Assembly (NCBI RefSeq): GCF_016616885.1
Contig: NZ_CP067102.1
Coordinates: 1,702,501-1,766,500 of the forward strand
Direction: 5' to 3'
DNA: 64,000 bases
Source: Bradyrhizobium diazoefficiens
Lineage (GTDB): Bacteria > Pseudomonadota > Alphaproteobacteria > Rhizobiales > Xanthobacteraceae
In this document: piece after piece, positions 1-9,003 of the stretch
Layout of the letters: each line of letters begins with the position of its first letter
Position numbering within the stretch: position 1 is the stretch's first letter
The notes under the pieces: generated by a model
What the model was told of the DNA's origin: nothing
Seen by the model: only the letters and a program-made list of their open reading frames with translations
Database searches by the model: none
Translations under genes and position numbers: made by a program

Positions 1-148
1 TGTTCAGCCACGTTTACGGCATTGTGACCTACCGCTGCGCTCTTCCAACAGAAGCTGTTAGAGTCCGGGGCGGGAGAAGAATTTCTTGTTCGACATCAAC
101 TTCCCCTAGGATTGCCCACACGTCGATCCTTCAGCGATCGCCCGCGAC

Positions 149-190
149 GGGAGCTTGTAGCTCAATGGTCGAAGCACGGCCTCTCATAAC
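149..190 (+). pseudogene. tRNA-like 5' fragment with CAU anticodon loop
   Basis: The stretch resembles the acceptor 5' strand, D-arm and anticodon loop of a bacterial tRNA: TAGCTCAATGGTC at 159-171 is D-arm-like and CTCATAA at 183-189 matches a CAU loop. No T-arm or 3' half follows, and the D-stem 3' strand is imperfect (GAAGC in place of GAGC). If real it is a broken tRNA left by a rearrangement next to the IS4 remnant that begins near 207. A chance match is possible. Confidence 0.3.
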
Positions 191-206
191 GTATTCCTCC
201 GGCGTA

Positions 207-1483
207 GCTTTCAATTACCCACAAATTCTCCTCCGGCCATGACACCTACGCTATGTCGGTGAGACGTGACAGCCGGCGCCACATGACGGTATTGCCGGGC
301 GGCGGATCGCTGGCGCGGGCGAGATAACCGCCGAACCGGGCGACCTTGATCAGATAGTGCGACAGCGTTTTCCGTCTTGCTTTTGGTCTGTCGTTCACGA
401 GGCGATCGAGCACGCCGATTTCAGTCGCGGTCAACGCGAGGGTTGGCGGCGCGTCTGGAGCCGAACGGTTGAGCATCGTCATCCAAAAGACCCGCCAACT
501 CAGAATGCAAAAGAGCGAGATCAGATTGGTCAGACGCTGGGCGGCCCTGAGCTTTGACTCCTCAGCTTTGCAGCCTGATTTGAGGATCTTGTGGAACACC
601 TCGATCTTCCATCTCAAAGCATACCATTCGAGCTTCAATGGTGTCGGTGCGGGAGCTAACAGGCTGATTTGTGATTAGCTTCCTCTCGATTTTCTTTCTA
701 TTCTTCGGCGTCAGGCGTTCTTCGGCATGGATCACCGTCAATGTCAGCGCGGGATAGCGCTTCTGCTTTCCGATCGGCGGCAGGACGCGAAGCTTGCAAT
801 ATCTGATCTCGAGGACGGCTTCATCGGGATCGCCGTTGTTGTTTCTGACGTTGATGCGATGCAGTCCTTTGACGGCAACCTCGTCCATTTCGTCGGCGAT
901 CGTGTGATTTCCATCCCCGGCCAAACCAACGCAAGTCCTCGCCCAGCAGCTCTGTGGATTGACGGACATTGTCCAGCCACCGAATGCTCTACTTCTTCTC
1001 GATGGGAACCCGCCTCGGATTGATCTTCTTCTCAAGCGCGGCAGTCCCCTTGAATTTCTTCCGGGTCCAGAATTTGCCGCCGTCGGTCCAAGCGGCTGCC
1101 CTTCGGTTGTCACCGCCAGGCTCGAGTGCCTCAGGATGCCGCAGACCGTGTGCGACCTCAGGCGAGCCGCCTTGTCGCGCCCGCTGTTTATGCTCTTGGT
1201 GATCCCGATCGCGTCTGAGTTCTCTCTTTGATAACTGAACTCGGTCGTATCGTGGAGCACTAGAATAGGCCCGTCGGTGGCAATCGTGCGCTCACGGTCG
1301 ATTGAAAGTGGCCGGCCAGAATGCCCGCCTCACCGACTCGGTCGTTGGAGAAAAAACGATACCCGGCCTTGGTATTAGCCAGTCCTGGCACACCAGCGGA
1401 ATGCTTTCTACCATCCGATCGCTCTTTCTCAGACGCGAATCGCCAAGGCCGCAGGCTTCTAGAGCAAGGTAGCGATCACGCAA
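207..1483 (-). pseudogene. IS4-family transposase, frameshifted
   Basis: Pieces of one IS4-family DDE transposase lie on this strand in shifting frames. The N-terminal part is at 1483-1292 (SIPLVCQDW), the middle at 1260-562 (LHDTTEFSYQRE; DEMDEVAVKGLHRINVR) and the C-terminal part at 638-246 (WKIEVFHKILKSGCK, the YREK-type region, then LTDIA). At least two frameshifts separate them, so no functional protein can be made. The final 290 bases recur at 13561-13848 with the same terminal stop, showing that a second copy of this element once existed nearby. Confidence 0.85.
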
Positions 1484-1648
1484 TAGTCGTTGAGCGGCCC
1501 GAGATCAGCGGTTCAGGCGGCAGATTGAGCCCCAGGGACACTCGCCGGAATGGCGGCCCATGTTGTGGCACACTCGTTTGCCAAGCGTAGGTAGCGAGGG
1601 AGGCCGCTTCAGTAGCGGCGGTGGATCATGCCTGCCAGTGCCTTTAGC

Positions 1649-1716
1649 GTAAGCGTAGCTCTGAGGCCCATTTGATTGGCGCTTGACGTCTATTTTGAGC
1701 GCGTGGTGCGCCGGCG
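1649..1716 (-). repeat. 68-bp copy of the 3' end of the pRiA4b ORF-3-like gene
   Basis: These 68 bases are repeated at 40033-40100, where they cover the 3' end and downstream flank of the pRiA4b ORF-3-like gene. Here the homology stops exactly where the ISL3 inverted repeat starts (1717). The rest of the gene is not found on the far side of the ISL3 element, so this is a remnant cut by insertion plus deletion. The 166 bases between the IS4 remnant and this repeat hold no gene that I can see. Confidence 0.75.
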
Positions 1717-3413
1717 TGTCATTCGGCCTGCAATATTGGGTCTGACTCACTTCCGATGATTTTCGCTGGCGACCTCGGATTCTCCAATGGGGAATCAACG
1801 CCATGCGAACTGGCCTTCGAATTTCGTCACTTGTGCCTCCTGGGTTAGCGTTTGACAGCGTAAGTGATTCAACGGACTCGATAATTTTGACAGTGCGTTC
1901 GGAGATGGTGGCCGCCGATTGTCCGTTGTGCGGGATAGTTTCGCGCCGAATTCACAGTCGCTACCTTCGACAGGTTGCCGATCTGCCCAGCGCCGGCAAG
2001 GAGGTACGCATCCGAATGATCACACGGCGGTTCGTTTGCGAGGTGGCGGATTGCCGCCGGCAGTTCTTTGCTGAGCGGTTCGGAGACGATGTTGTTGCGA
2101 TCCGGGCGCGTCGTACGGCGCGGCTGGAGCGCATTGTCCATCATCTCGGCTTGGCGCTCGGCGGAAGACCGGCAGCAGGCTTTGCCCAACGACTCATGCT
2201 GCCCGTCAGTAATGATACCCTGCTGCGGGTCGTGCGACGACGTACCGTCATGCCATCCGATCCGCTGATCGTTGTGGGTATCGATGACTGGGCCTTCCGC
2301 AGGAATCACCGTTACGGGACAATCGTATGTGATCTGGAGCGAAGGCGGATCGTGGCGCTGTTGCCTAATCGGGAAACGGCCACCGTGCAGGCTTGGCTTT
2401 CCAAGCATCCGGGGATCAGGATTGTCTCGCGTGATCGCGGCGGCGGATACGGTGAGGCTGCGAGCAGGGCGATCCCTGACGCCATCCAGGTGGCTGATCG
2501 TTGGCATCTGATGGAAAACGCGAGCGCGGCGTTCCTCGACGCCGTACGTCGGTCCATGCGCGGGATTCGCACTGCAATCGGCGCTATGACGATCAATCCA
2601 TCCCTCCTGACCTCTGCGGAAAGGTTGCGATATCAGGGCTATCTGCGGCGTCAGGACGCCCAGGATGCAATTGCCGCGCTTGTCAGCAACAAAGTACCGC
2701 TCAAAGAGATCGTCCGCCGGACAGGGCACAGCCGTAACTTTGTCCGCCAGATCAGTCGCGGCGGGGGAACGGACGTCTTCCGGACCCGTCTGAGCATGCT
2801 CGACGGCTATCTGCCGTTCCTGGAGGTGCAATGGACAGGCGGTTGTCGCAACGGCGCCGAACTCTGGCGCCGGTTAAACGGGCAAGGCTTTCAAGGCTCC
2901 CTACGGGTGGTCACCGAATGGGCCACACGGCGGCGGCACGCTGAAAAAGCCAGCGATCAACAACTGCAGAAGATCCCCGCCGCCAGGTCGATAGCGAGGC
3001 TAATGACAACGAAGCGAGACCAGTTGACCAAGGCCGAGACCGTCACGGTCGCGGCCATTGAACAAAGCGTTCCTATGCTGGCAGATGCCCGAACTCTCGT
3101 TGACCGCTTCCACGCGATGATCCGAAAGAAGGCCGAGATTGAGCTCGAACCTTGGATCGAGGAATCCAAGCGGAGCCTCATCGCCTCGTTCGCGACCGGT
3201 ATCGCCAACGACAAGGGCGCGGTGCACGCGGCGATCACGCAGCCGTGGTCCAATGGTCAGGTGGAAGCTCAAATCACCAAGCTTAAGCTCGTCAAACGTC
3301 AAATGTACGGGCGCGCCAAACTCGATCTCCTTCAGGCCCGACTTATCGGCGCACCATGAACCTGAATCAATCATCGAAATTGCGTCAGAGCCAAATTTGC
3401 AAGCCGATTGACA
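1717..3413 (+). mobile_element. ISL3-family insertion sequence
   Basis: A 1697-bp element with imperfect inverted repeats of about 45 bp: the left end starts TGTCATTCGGCCTGCAATAT at 1717 and the reverse complement of the right end, ending at 3413, reads TGTCAATCGGCTTGCAAATT. It contains one intact transposase gene. No 8-bp target duplication is seen (CGCCGGCG on the left, CCTCATCA on the right), so one flank was probably lost after insertion. The left boundary is fixed independently by the end of a 68-bp repeat at 1716. Confidence 0.85.
1803..3359 (+). CDS. ISL3-family transposase
   Basis: A 518-residue DDE transposase of the ISL3 family, which moves its element by cut-and-paste. An N-terminal zinc-finger-like region is seen at residues 36-70 (CPLCG, then CEVADCRRQFF). 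The catalytic core starts at GIDDWAFRR (about residue 159), with SRDRGGGY near 208 for the second acidic residue and WSNGQVEAQITKLKLVKRQ near 480 for the conserved C-terminal Glu. The length is normal for the family and the frame is open throughout, so this is the one apparently intact full-length transposase in the window. The ATG is the first start after the left inverted repeat. Confidence 0.9.
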   Translation: MRTGLRISSLVPPGLAFDSVSDSTDSIILTVRSEMVAADCPLCGIVSRRIHSRYLRQVADLPSAGKEVRIRMITRRFVCEVADCRRQFFAERFGDDVVAIRARRTARLERIVHHLGLALGGRPAAGFAQRLMLPVSNDTLLRVVRRRTVMPSDPLIVVGIDDWAFRRNHRYGTIVCDLERRRIVALLPNRETATVQAWLSKHPGIRIVSRDRGGGYGEAASRAIPDAIQVADRWHLMENASAAFLDAVRRSMRGIRTAIGAMTINPSLLTSAERLRYQGYLRRQDAQDAIAALVSNKVPLKEIVRRTGHSRNFVRQISRGGGTDVFRTRLSMLDGYLPFLEVQWTGGCRNGAELWRRLNGQGFQGSLRVVTEWATRRRHAEKASDQQLQKIPAARSIARLMTTKRDQLTKAETVTVAAIEQSVPMLADARTLVDRFHAMIRKKAEIELEPWIEESKRSLIASFATGIANDKGAVHAAITQPWSNGQVEAQITKLKLVKRQMYGRAKLDLLQARLIGAP

Positions 3414-4226
3414 CCTCATCACGCTGGAAAGATGCGTTCCGTTCTACAAACAGCAGGACTGCTGCTCTGAACTCGGAGTTCTGTCACACTCAAGCTTTCT
3501 TTCGATGACGATCGGCGGACGGACTGCGACGGTCATAAGACGGTCAAGGTTTCTGGCTACCGCACCGCAACCGGTTCTGAAGCATGCTAGCTTGCGCAGC
3601 ATTTTTCGGCAATTTGCAGGTACAGTTAGGCGGGTGAAGGCCGGAGAGAACCGCGAACACCTTATTTAAGCATCCACGAGCGGATTGTTCGCCTGCGAGA
3701 GTTGCGCGACCGGTTAGGAGTGCCGCCGCTTGTTTCGCGCGCCCCGCCACGTAGGGACATTAAAGACGAACAAGCCTTGGGGCTCAGCGTCTGCCCAGTC
3801 GCGATTCCCGTGGCAGTAAATCGATAGAGCCAAAGGGGTGCTCGAGATTCTCAGTTCGCTCTGCGGCTCGAGAAACTAAATTGTCGTGCCACATCGGTCC
3901 CTGCACGGTGGCGGTCGCGGCCGACGAAGGGATCGACTTCGCTGGAGCTTGCAGTCGCGGCCGTTCCGACCAACTCAACTCAACCTGCCGTTGCGGGCAT
4001 TGATGTGCTGTGCCGGTTCGATCACTCCAAACATCAGATCGCGTTCCGATGCTCTGCTTGCGTGGCCCCAGAGATCGATGTTACTCGCGTGAAAAAGGCG
4101 GCGCGCGCCAATTGGACGCCGAATTTCAGCATGGAGAGGGGACAATTCAGAGAGCTTCGGCTTGAGGAGGCCAGTAGTATTAGCTCAGCGACGGAGACAA
4201 GAGGGAGCATTGCATTGCCGGCGTCT
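3414..4226. other. Region without a recognisable gene
   Basis: About 800 bases between the ISL3 right end and the enolase-superfamily gene. Short open frames exist on both strands but none shows family motifs or a good ribosome binding site. It may hold the promoter of the downstream gene; I could not pick a convincing one. Confidence 0.5.
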
Positions 4227-5336
4227 ATGAAAATCACCCGAATCCTCGGCTTCCGAGTGCTGGTCCCCCTTAAAGGAACTTATCCAAGTTACACCATGTC
4301 GGGAGGTCGAACCGCGGACGAGTTCGACAGCACTATAGTATGCGTTCAGACAAACAGCGGCATTGAAGGCTGGGGAGAAGTTATTCCACTCGGCGCTAGC
4401 TATCTCCCTGCATACCCGGAGGGGGCGCGCGCTGGTATTCGTGAAATAGCGCCTGCACTTATCGGAGCCGATCCAACCCAGCTTGGAAAAATAAACTATA
4501 AAATGGACGCTGCGCTTTGCGGGCATCCTTATACGAAAAGCGCATTGGACATCGCTTGCTGGGACATCTTGGGAAAACATACCGGGTTGCCAGTCTCAAC
4601 ACTACTTGGCGGGCAGTTCGGCAATCGCATAAGACTCTATCGAGCCATTCCTATTGCTCCGCCCGAGGATATGGCGGGTTGGGTTCGTGACCTAAAGAGC
4701 CAGGGATTCGTCGATTTTCAGGCAAAGGTGGGAAGCGATCCGGTTGGCGACATTGAACGGATCAAAGCAGTAATTGACGCGATGGGACCCGGCGGTAGTG
4801 TTTACGCAGATGCGAACGGTGGCTGGACAATGAGCCAAGCGGCTCAGGTCGTGCGCGCAGTTCGGGATCTGGACCTATTCATCGAGCAGCCCTGTCAGAG
4901 CTACGAAGCATGTCTGAGCGTCCGGCGACGGTTCGATAACCCCTTTCTACTGGATGAGTCGGTGGACTCCTTGGCGGTCTTGCAGCGGGCGATTGGGGAC
5001 CGTGCAATGGATGCAATAAGCCTTAAGGTCTCCAGATTGGGCGGATTGACAAACTCTCGCCTCCTACGCGACGTTTGCGCCCAAAACGGAATCATGATGA
5101 GAATTGAAGACACTGCTTGTACGGATATTGGTGCCGCAGCCGTGTGTCATCTCGCACATTCCACGCCGGAGCACATGCGTCTGGCCGCGTCGCTCGCAAA
5201 CTCCAGATTGTCGTTTCACACCGCAACTGGGGCCCCTGAGGTCAGTGATGGATGCGCGTGGCCGTCGGATAAGCCAGGACTCGGCATTGAGCCGATTCGA
5301 TCGGCGCTTGGAGAACCGATCTTTTCGTGCGAATAA
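4227..5336 (+). CDS. Enolase-superfamily enzyme (cis-3-hydroxyproline dehydratase / hydroxyproline-betaine epimerase-like)
   Basis: A 369-residue member of the mandelate racemase / muconate lactonizing branch of the enolase superfamily, which abstracts an alpha-proton from a Mg-bound carboxylate. The N-terminal capping domain includes DSTIVCVQTNSGIEGWGE and SALDIACWDILGK. In the barrel, AKVG near residue 164 carries a candidate catalytic Lys; the Mg ligands are in DANGGW, IEQP and LDES; and SLKVSRLGG carries the second Lys of a two-Lys active site. This arrangement and the overall sequence are closest to cis-3-hydroxy-L-proline dehydratases and 4-hydroxyproline-betaine 2-epimerases. The exact substrate is not decidable. 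The ATG at 4227 starts the conserved MKITRI; the frame is open further upstream, and TTG at 4215 behind AGGGAG is an alternative. A remnant of a second such gene lies at 29277-29383. Confidence 0.8.
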   Translation: MKITRILGFRVLVPLKGTYPSYTMSGGRTADEFDSTIVCVQTNSGIEGWGEVIPLGASYLPAYPEGARAGIREIAPALIGADPTQLGKINYKMDAALCGHPYTKSALDIACWDILGKHTGLPVSTLLGGQFGNRIRLYRAIPIAPPEDMAGWVRDLKSQGFVDFQAKVGSDPVGDIERIKAVIDAMGPGGSVYADANGGWTMSQAAQVVRAVRDLDLFIEQPCQSYEACLSVRRRFDNPFLLDESVDSLAVLQRAIGDRAMDAISLKVSRLGGLTNSRLLRDVCAQNGIMMRIEDTACTDIGAAAVCHLAHSTPEHMRLAASLANSRLSFHTATGAPEVSDGCAWPSDKPGLGIEPIRSALGEPIFSCE

Positions 5337-5416
5337 GCGTCGTCACCCTGCCTCGCCTTGCGAAGCGCCGACCCAGGCGACTTGATGAATACGACTAGCA
5401 GCGTGACCGGGTTTCC

Positions 5417-6224
5417 ACGAAACTAGAGGCGGCTATTCAGAGCCTCGGATTTCCGGGACTAACACTCGAGCGCGTACAAATTGCGGGCGGTGATCAGGAA
5501 CTTCAGGCCTACTTCGTGTCCGCCGCCGGTCCAGAATTGCGTGTCCCCTCCGTCATTTGCATCAGCAACGAAGAAGAACAGAAGAACTCGGGACGACGCT
5601 ACTTAGAAGAATATTGCCCGTTGTGACAGGCCGAGGCATGTCGATTCTCGTTGTATCTCACGACGACGTCTCGAATCACTGGCGCGGCCAAGCAGAAGCT
5701 TTCTGTCCTGCTACTTGGATTATCTCTCAGGTCGATCGGACGTCGATCCCATTCGAATTGGTGTTTATGGAGACGGATTGTCGGCTGTTCTTGCCACTGA
5801 CTTCGCCGTGTCTGATCATCGGGTCGCTGCGGCAGTCTGCGATGGCGGGCTTTGGAATTGGGCGAGGACCCTGGCATCTGTCCACTGGATGACTGGGACT
5901 GCGGATCTCGTGGACGAGGATGTAGCGTCGGTCCGTCGCTCGCGCTTGGTGAGGCAGTTGAGATGCCCAGTCCTCGTGCTCGTCGGTGGATGTGGGACGG
6001 TCAACGCGTCGGAGGCGGTCAAGCTGCAAGCTGACTGCAGGATGGCACACGTTGATCTCGAATTGCTCATGCTGCGGACGATCTGGCCTTCCTCAAAGCG
6101 AATCGAGAACTTCGTGGCTTCGGATGATTGCGTCTTTGGCTGGCTAGAGCGAAAGCTCAAGCACGGTCCGGGCAGCCCATTGTCAGGGTGCTGGCCAATT
6201 CCCTCCGTCCCTTCGATGGCGTAA
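5417..6224 (+). pseudogene. Alpha/beta-hydrolase-like gene, frameshifted
   Basis: The reading starts in one frame (LERVQIAGGDQELQAYFVSA, ending at a TGA at 5624) and continues in two others (GRGMSILVVSHDDVSNHW; then DPIRIGVYGDGLSAVLATDF and CPVLVLVGG). The pattern is that of an alpha/beta hydrolase: a GxGDGxSA segment at the expected nucleophile elbow and a late beta strand before the acid residue. At least two frameshifts break it, and there is no clear start. It is downstream of and co-directional with the enolase-superfamily gene and could once have formed an operon with it. Confidence 0.55.
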
Positions 6225-6339
6225 CGACAATCGAGAAGGGACTCGCGAGTAAGCCCCGGCATCGAGAGATTAGGCTACTGAGGTGGTCCCGGTTGTCTGA
6301 ACAGCAACTCCGCGCCGATGAGAGGAGCTTCTGCCAGAG

Positions 6340-7095
6340 TTAGGCTGCCGCGCGGAACGGCAGCGGGTTGAAGTAAGCTTGATCCGGGGTGCCGCGGTCA
6401 AGGCTCGAGTGGGGACGCCGGCCATTGTAAAAGGCGAGGTATCGGCCGATCGAGGCGCGGGCGTCTGACACGGTGTCATAGGCGCGCAGACAGACCTCCT
6501 CATATTTGACGCTGCGCCACAGCCGCTCGACGAACACGTTGTCGCGCCAGGCGCCCCGTCCGTCCATGCTGATGGCGATGCCATGACTGGTGAGCACGCC
6601 GGTGAACGCGGCACCCGTGAACTGCGATCCCTGGTCGGTGTTGAAGATGTCCGGCCTGCCGTGGCGAGCGAGAGCGTCCTCCAGCGTCTCGACGCAGAAT
6701 GCGGCTTCCATCGTGATCGAGACACGCCACGACAGCACCCGGCGGCTGAACCAGTCGAGCACCGGGATGTAGGTGATGTCCATCGCCCAGACCTGGTTCG
6801 GGCGTGTGATCTCCATCCCGCGCAGCAGGTTTGACATGCCGGCGGCCGATCTTGCACCCCTCGGCAGCCAGCAGGTCTCGCAACATTCGCGAACCGGCGA
6901 AAGGAAACTCCAGGTGCAACCCGTCGAGCCGTCGCATGATCGCGAGGTCGGCGGGCGACCGGACGCGGCAGATAATACACACTGCCGCGGCTGATCTTCA
7001 AAACTTCCGCCTGCCTGGTGATCGGCAGGTCGTGCTCACGATCGATCATCGCTGCGCTCAGCAGGCCGGCTTTGCTGAGCGCGCCTTCTAAAAAA
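6340..7095 (-). pseudogene. IS3-family transposase orfB, broken
   Basis: Catalytic half of an IS3-family transposase. Fragments in three frames read, in order, FLEGALSKAGLLSAAMIDRE, SPADLAIMRRLDGLHLEFPF, then from 6837 an open stretch with MDITYIP, NTDQGSQFTG and VERLWRSVKYEE, which are the D, D and E of the DDE triad. Frameshifts and at least one internal deletion (between RRHVK and LLRGMEI) inactivate it. Its 5' end is cut by the IS110 insertion at 7096. Confidence 0.85.
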
Positions 7096-7322
7096 GCTAG
7101 TCTCGGCGCTACGCACCCCCTGTGGATAGAAACGGGTGGCTGCTAGACTTCGGCCGGAAGGGAGCGGCCGTCACGATTTTGGTGGCATGTCACCCCGTTA
7201 AAAAACATGGTCCATGGGTTGTTGCGCACTTGAGACTGGTGACGCCATCCGGCGATCCCGTTTAGGAATTTGACCAATAGCGCAACCCAGCCCTTCCGCT
7301 GTCGTCAGTAGGAGGATTGGAG
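7096..7322 (+). ncRNA. Candidate bridge-RNA region of IS110 copy 1
   Basis: In the IS110 family, elements with a long non-coding left end express a guide (bridge) RNA from it that pairs with target and donor DNA. This leader is conserved with 23525-23705 in blocks despite indels. Both copies have a strong hairpin GGCCGGAAGGGAGCGGCCG (GGCCG/CGGCC stem, here near 7153-7171) and a shared GTTGCGCACTTGAGA tract. TAAAAAA near 7199-7205 matches the poly-A side of the target. The RNA itself, its ends and its guide loops are inference. Confidence 0.4.
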
Positions 7323-8653
7323 ATGAACCGGAAAAACTCGAAACCCAAAATCGATCGCATGATGCCGATGATCCACTCGAACGCGGCGGCCATCGACGTT
7401 GGGGCGACTATGCACATGGCTGCCGTAAGGGCAGATCGCACGCCTGAGCCCGTGCGCAGCTTCGGTACCTTCACGGCCGATCTACATCGCCTGGTAAATT
7501 GGTTTAGGGAATGCGGCGTCGAGACGGTCGTTATGGAATCGACCAGCGTCTACTGGATTCCAATTTTTGAACTCCTCGACGCCCGTGGCTTTACCGTATT
7601 CCTCGTCAATGCGCGCGATGCCAAGCACGTGCCCGGACGCAAGACCGAAGTCAGCGATGCGCAGTGGCTACAGCGGCTACATTCCTACGGTCTGCTTCGT
7701 GCCAGCTTTCGGCCAAAAGGCCAGATCGCCGAGCTGCGTGCGTACGTACGCATATGCAGAAGGCGCTGACGGAGATGAATCTTCAGCTCCACCACGTCGT
7801 TGCCGACATCACTGGCGCGACGGGTCTGCGGATCATCCGCGCGATCCTCGCCGGCGAGCATGACCCCAAAGTGCTCGCGCACTTGCGCGATTACCGGTGC
7901 CACGCCAATGCTGAGACGATCGAGAAGGCGCTCACCGGCAGCTACCGCTCCGAGCACCTGTTTGCGCTGGAGCAGGCGCTCGCCCTCTACGACGCCTACC
8001 ACGAGAAGGTGTCTGCCTGCGACGCCCGGATCGAAGCCGTATTGAAGGAGCTCAGCATCTGTCGCGGTCGCAGATCAGATTCATTGCTGTCCCCAAGCCG
8101 GCCGAGATCCGATCAAGCGAACGGACTGGCCTTCGATGTCCCTGCGGCACTCTTCGCATTGCTTGGAAAGGACATCACGCAGATCGACGGCCTCGGTCCC
8201 TACCTCTCGCTGAAGCTGATCGCTGAATGCGGCGACGACCTTTCCGCGTGGGCAAGTGCAAAACACTTCACCTCATGGCTAGGATTGGCGCCGAGCAATA
8301 AGATCTCCGGCGGGAAGTGCTCTCGTCACGAACACGCCGTTCCGGGAGCCGGGCCGCAGCGCTTTTGCGCCTTGCCGCCGTAACTGTTGGACGGACCGAA
8401 ACAGCGCTGGGCGCATTCTATCGGAGGCTGTCCGCACGCATCGGCAAGGAAGGCGGTGACCGCCACGGCACGCAAAATTGCCGTGCTATTTTATAACGCT
8501 GTGCGTCACGGAATGGATTACGTCGATCCCGGCGCATCATTCTATGAAACCCGCTATCGCACGCGGGTGATCGATAATCTGCATCGACGCGCCAAGGTAT
8601 TCGGCTTTGTTCTCCAGCCCGTGGAGCCGACACCCAGCGCCGCCGTTTCTTAG
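7323..8653 (+). pseudogene. IS110-family transposase, frameshifted (copy 1)
   Basis: The N-terminal RuvC-like DEDD domain is clear: AAIDVGATMHMAAV (D), VMESTSVYW (E) and DAKHVPGRKTEVSDAQW (two D). After ELRAYV the frame is lost through a deletion of about 43 bases relative to the copy at 23706, and resumes at MQKALTEMNLQLHHVVADI. The C-terminal transposase domain (IDGLGPYLSLKLIAECGDDL, FTSWLGLAPSNKISGG) suffers a second frameshift near 8320; the end reads RRAKVFGFVLQP and stops at TAG 8651-8653. Start ATG 7323 follows AGGAGG. Inactive as it stands. Confidence 0.85.
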
Positions 8654-8654
8654 G

Positions 8655-8931
8655 AATCGTTTTCTAGCGTCAACTCCCCGATCTTGGCGTGCAGTGCTTT
8701 CACGTCGACGGCGGGCTCGCTCGTTCTGTTGCCACCGCCAGGACCGAACACACCGGACGCCGCTTCCTGAAGCTGGGACTTCCACTGCGTGATCTGGTTC
8801 GGATGCACGTCGAAATGCTCAGCCAGTTGGGCCAGCGTCATCTCGCCCTTGATCGCGGCTAACGCCACCTTGGCCTTGAATGCCGGTGCGTGGTGCCGGC
8901 GAGTTCATCTGCTCATCGTCTCTCCTGATTC
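8655..8931 (-). pseudogene. IS3-family orfA, frameshifted and interrupted
   Basis: This encodes the DNA-binding helix-turn-helix part of the IS3 transposase: ALAAIKGEMTLAQLAEHFDV, then HPNQITQWKSQLQE and a leucine-zipper-like AKIGELTLEND, where the reading is broken by the IS110 element. A frameshift near the start separates the likely initiation region (around 8931) from the rest. The downstream continuation is at 7095. Confidence 0.8.
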
Positions 8932-9003
8932 GCGGGACAATCTTGTCCGCCGTCAGGCAGAAACTCCACTTATCGCCCTGTCCAGATTTGCGGAGCCAGC
9001 TCA

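Larger units (their letters stand above)
7096..8654 (+). mobile_element. IS110-family element inside IS3 (copy 1)
   Basis: The ends are deduced from the interrupted IS3 gene: six A of the target TTCTAAAAAATCGTTCTC precede 7096, and AATCGTT resumes at 8655. There are no terminal inverted repeats, as expected for IS110 elements, and at most an AA duplication. The layout is a 227-bp non-coding left end, a transposase gene running to the right end, and almost no right non-coding sequence. A second element of the same type sits at the same target position at 23525. Confidence 0.8.
6279..9003 (-). mobile_element. IS3-family element with nested IS110 element
   Basis: Imperfect inverted ends are visible: TGAGGTGGTCCCGGTTGTCT begins at 6279, and the reverse complement of the right end (9003) reads TGAGCTGGCTCCGCAAATCT. 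A 4-bp direct repeat CTAC flanks both ends (6275-6278 and 9004-9007), which fixes the boundaries. The element reads on the minus strand, with orfA at 8931-8655 and orfB at 7095-6340, and is split by an IS110-family element at 7096-8654. Removing the inner element restores LTLEND joined to FLEGAL across the split. Confidence 0.85.

Noticed and set aside
562..1260. 232-residue open frame on the minus strand
   Set aside because: It is a frame-shifted middle part of the IS4 transposase, not an independent gene.
1869..2831. 320-residue open frame opposite the ISL3 transposase
   Set aside because: Antisense shadow of a clear transposase gene; no motifs.
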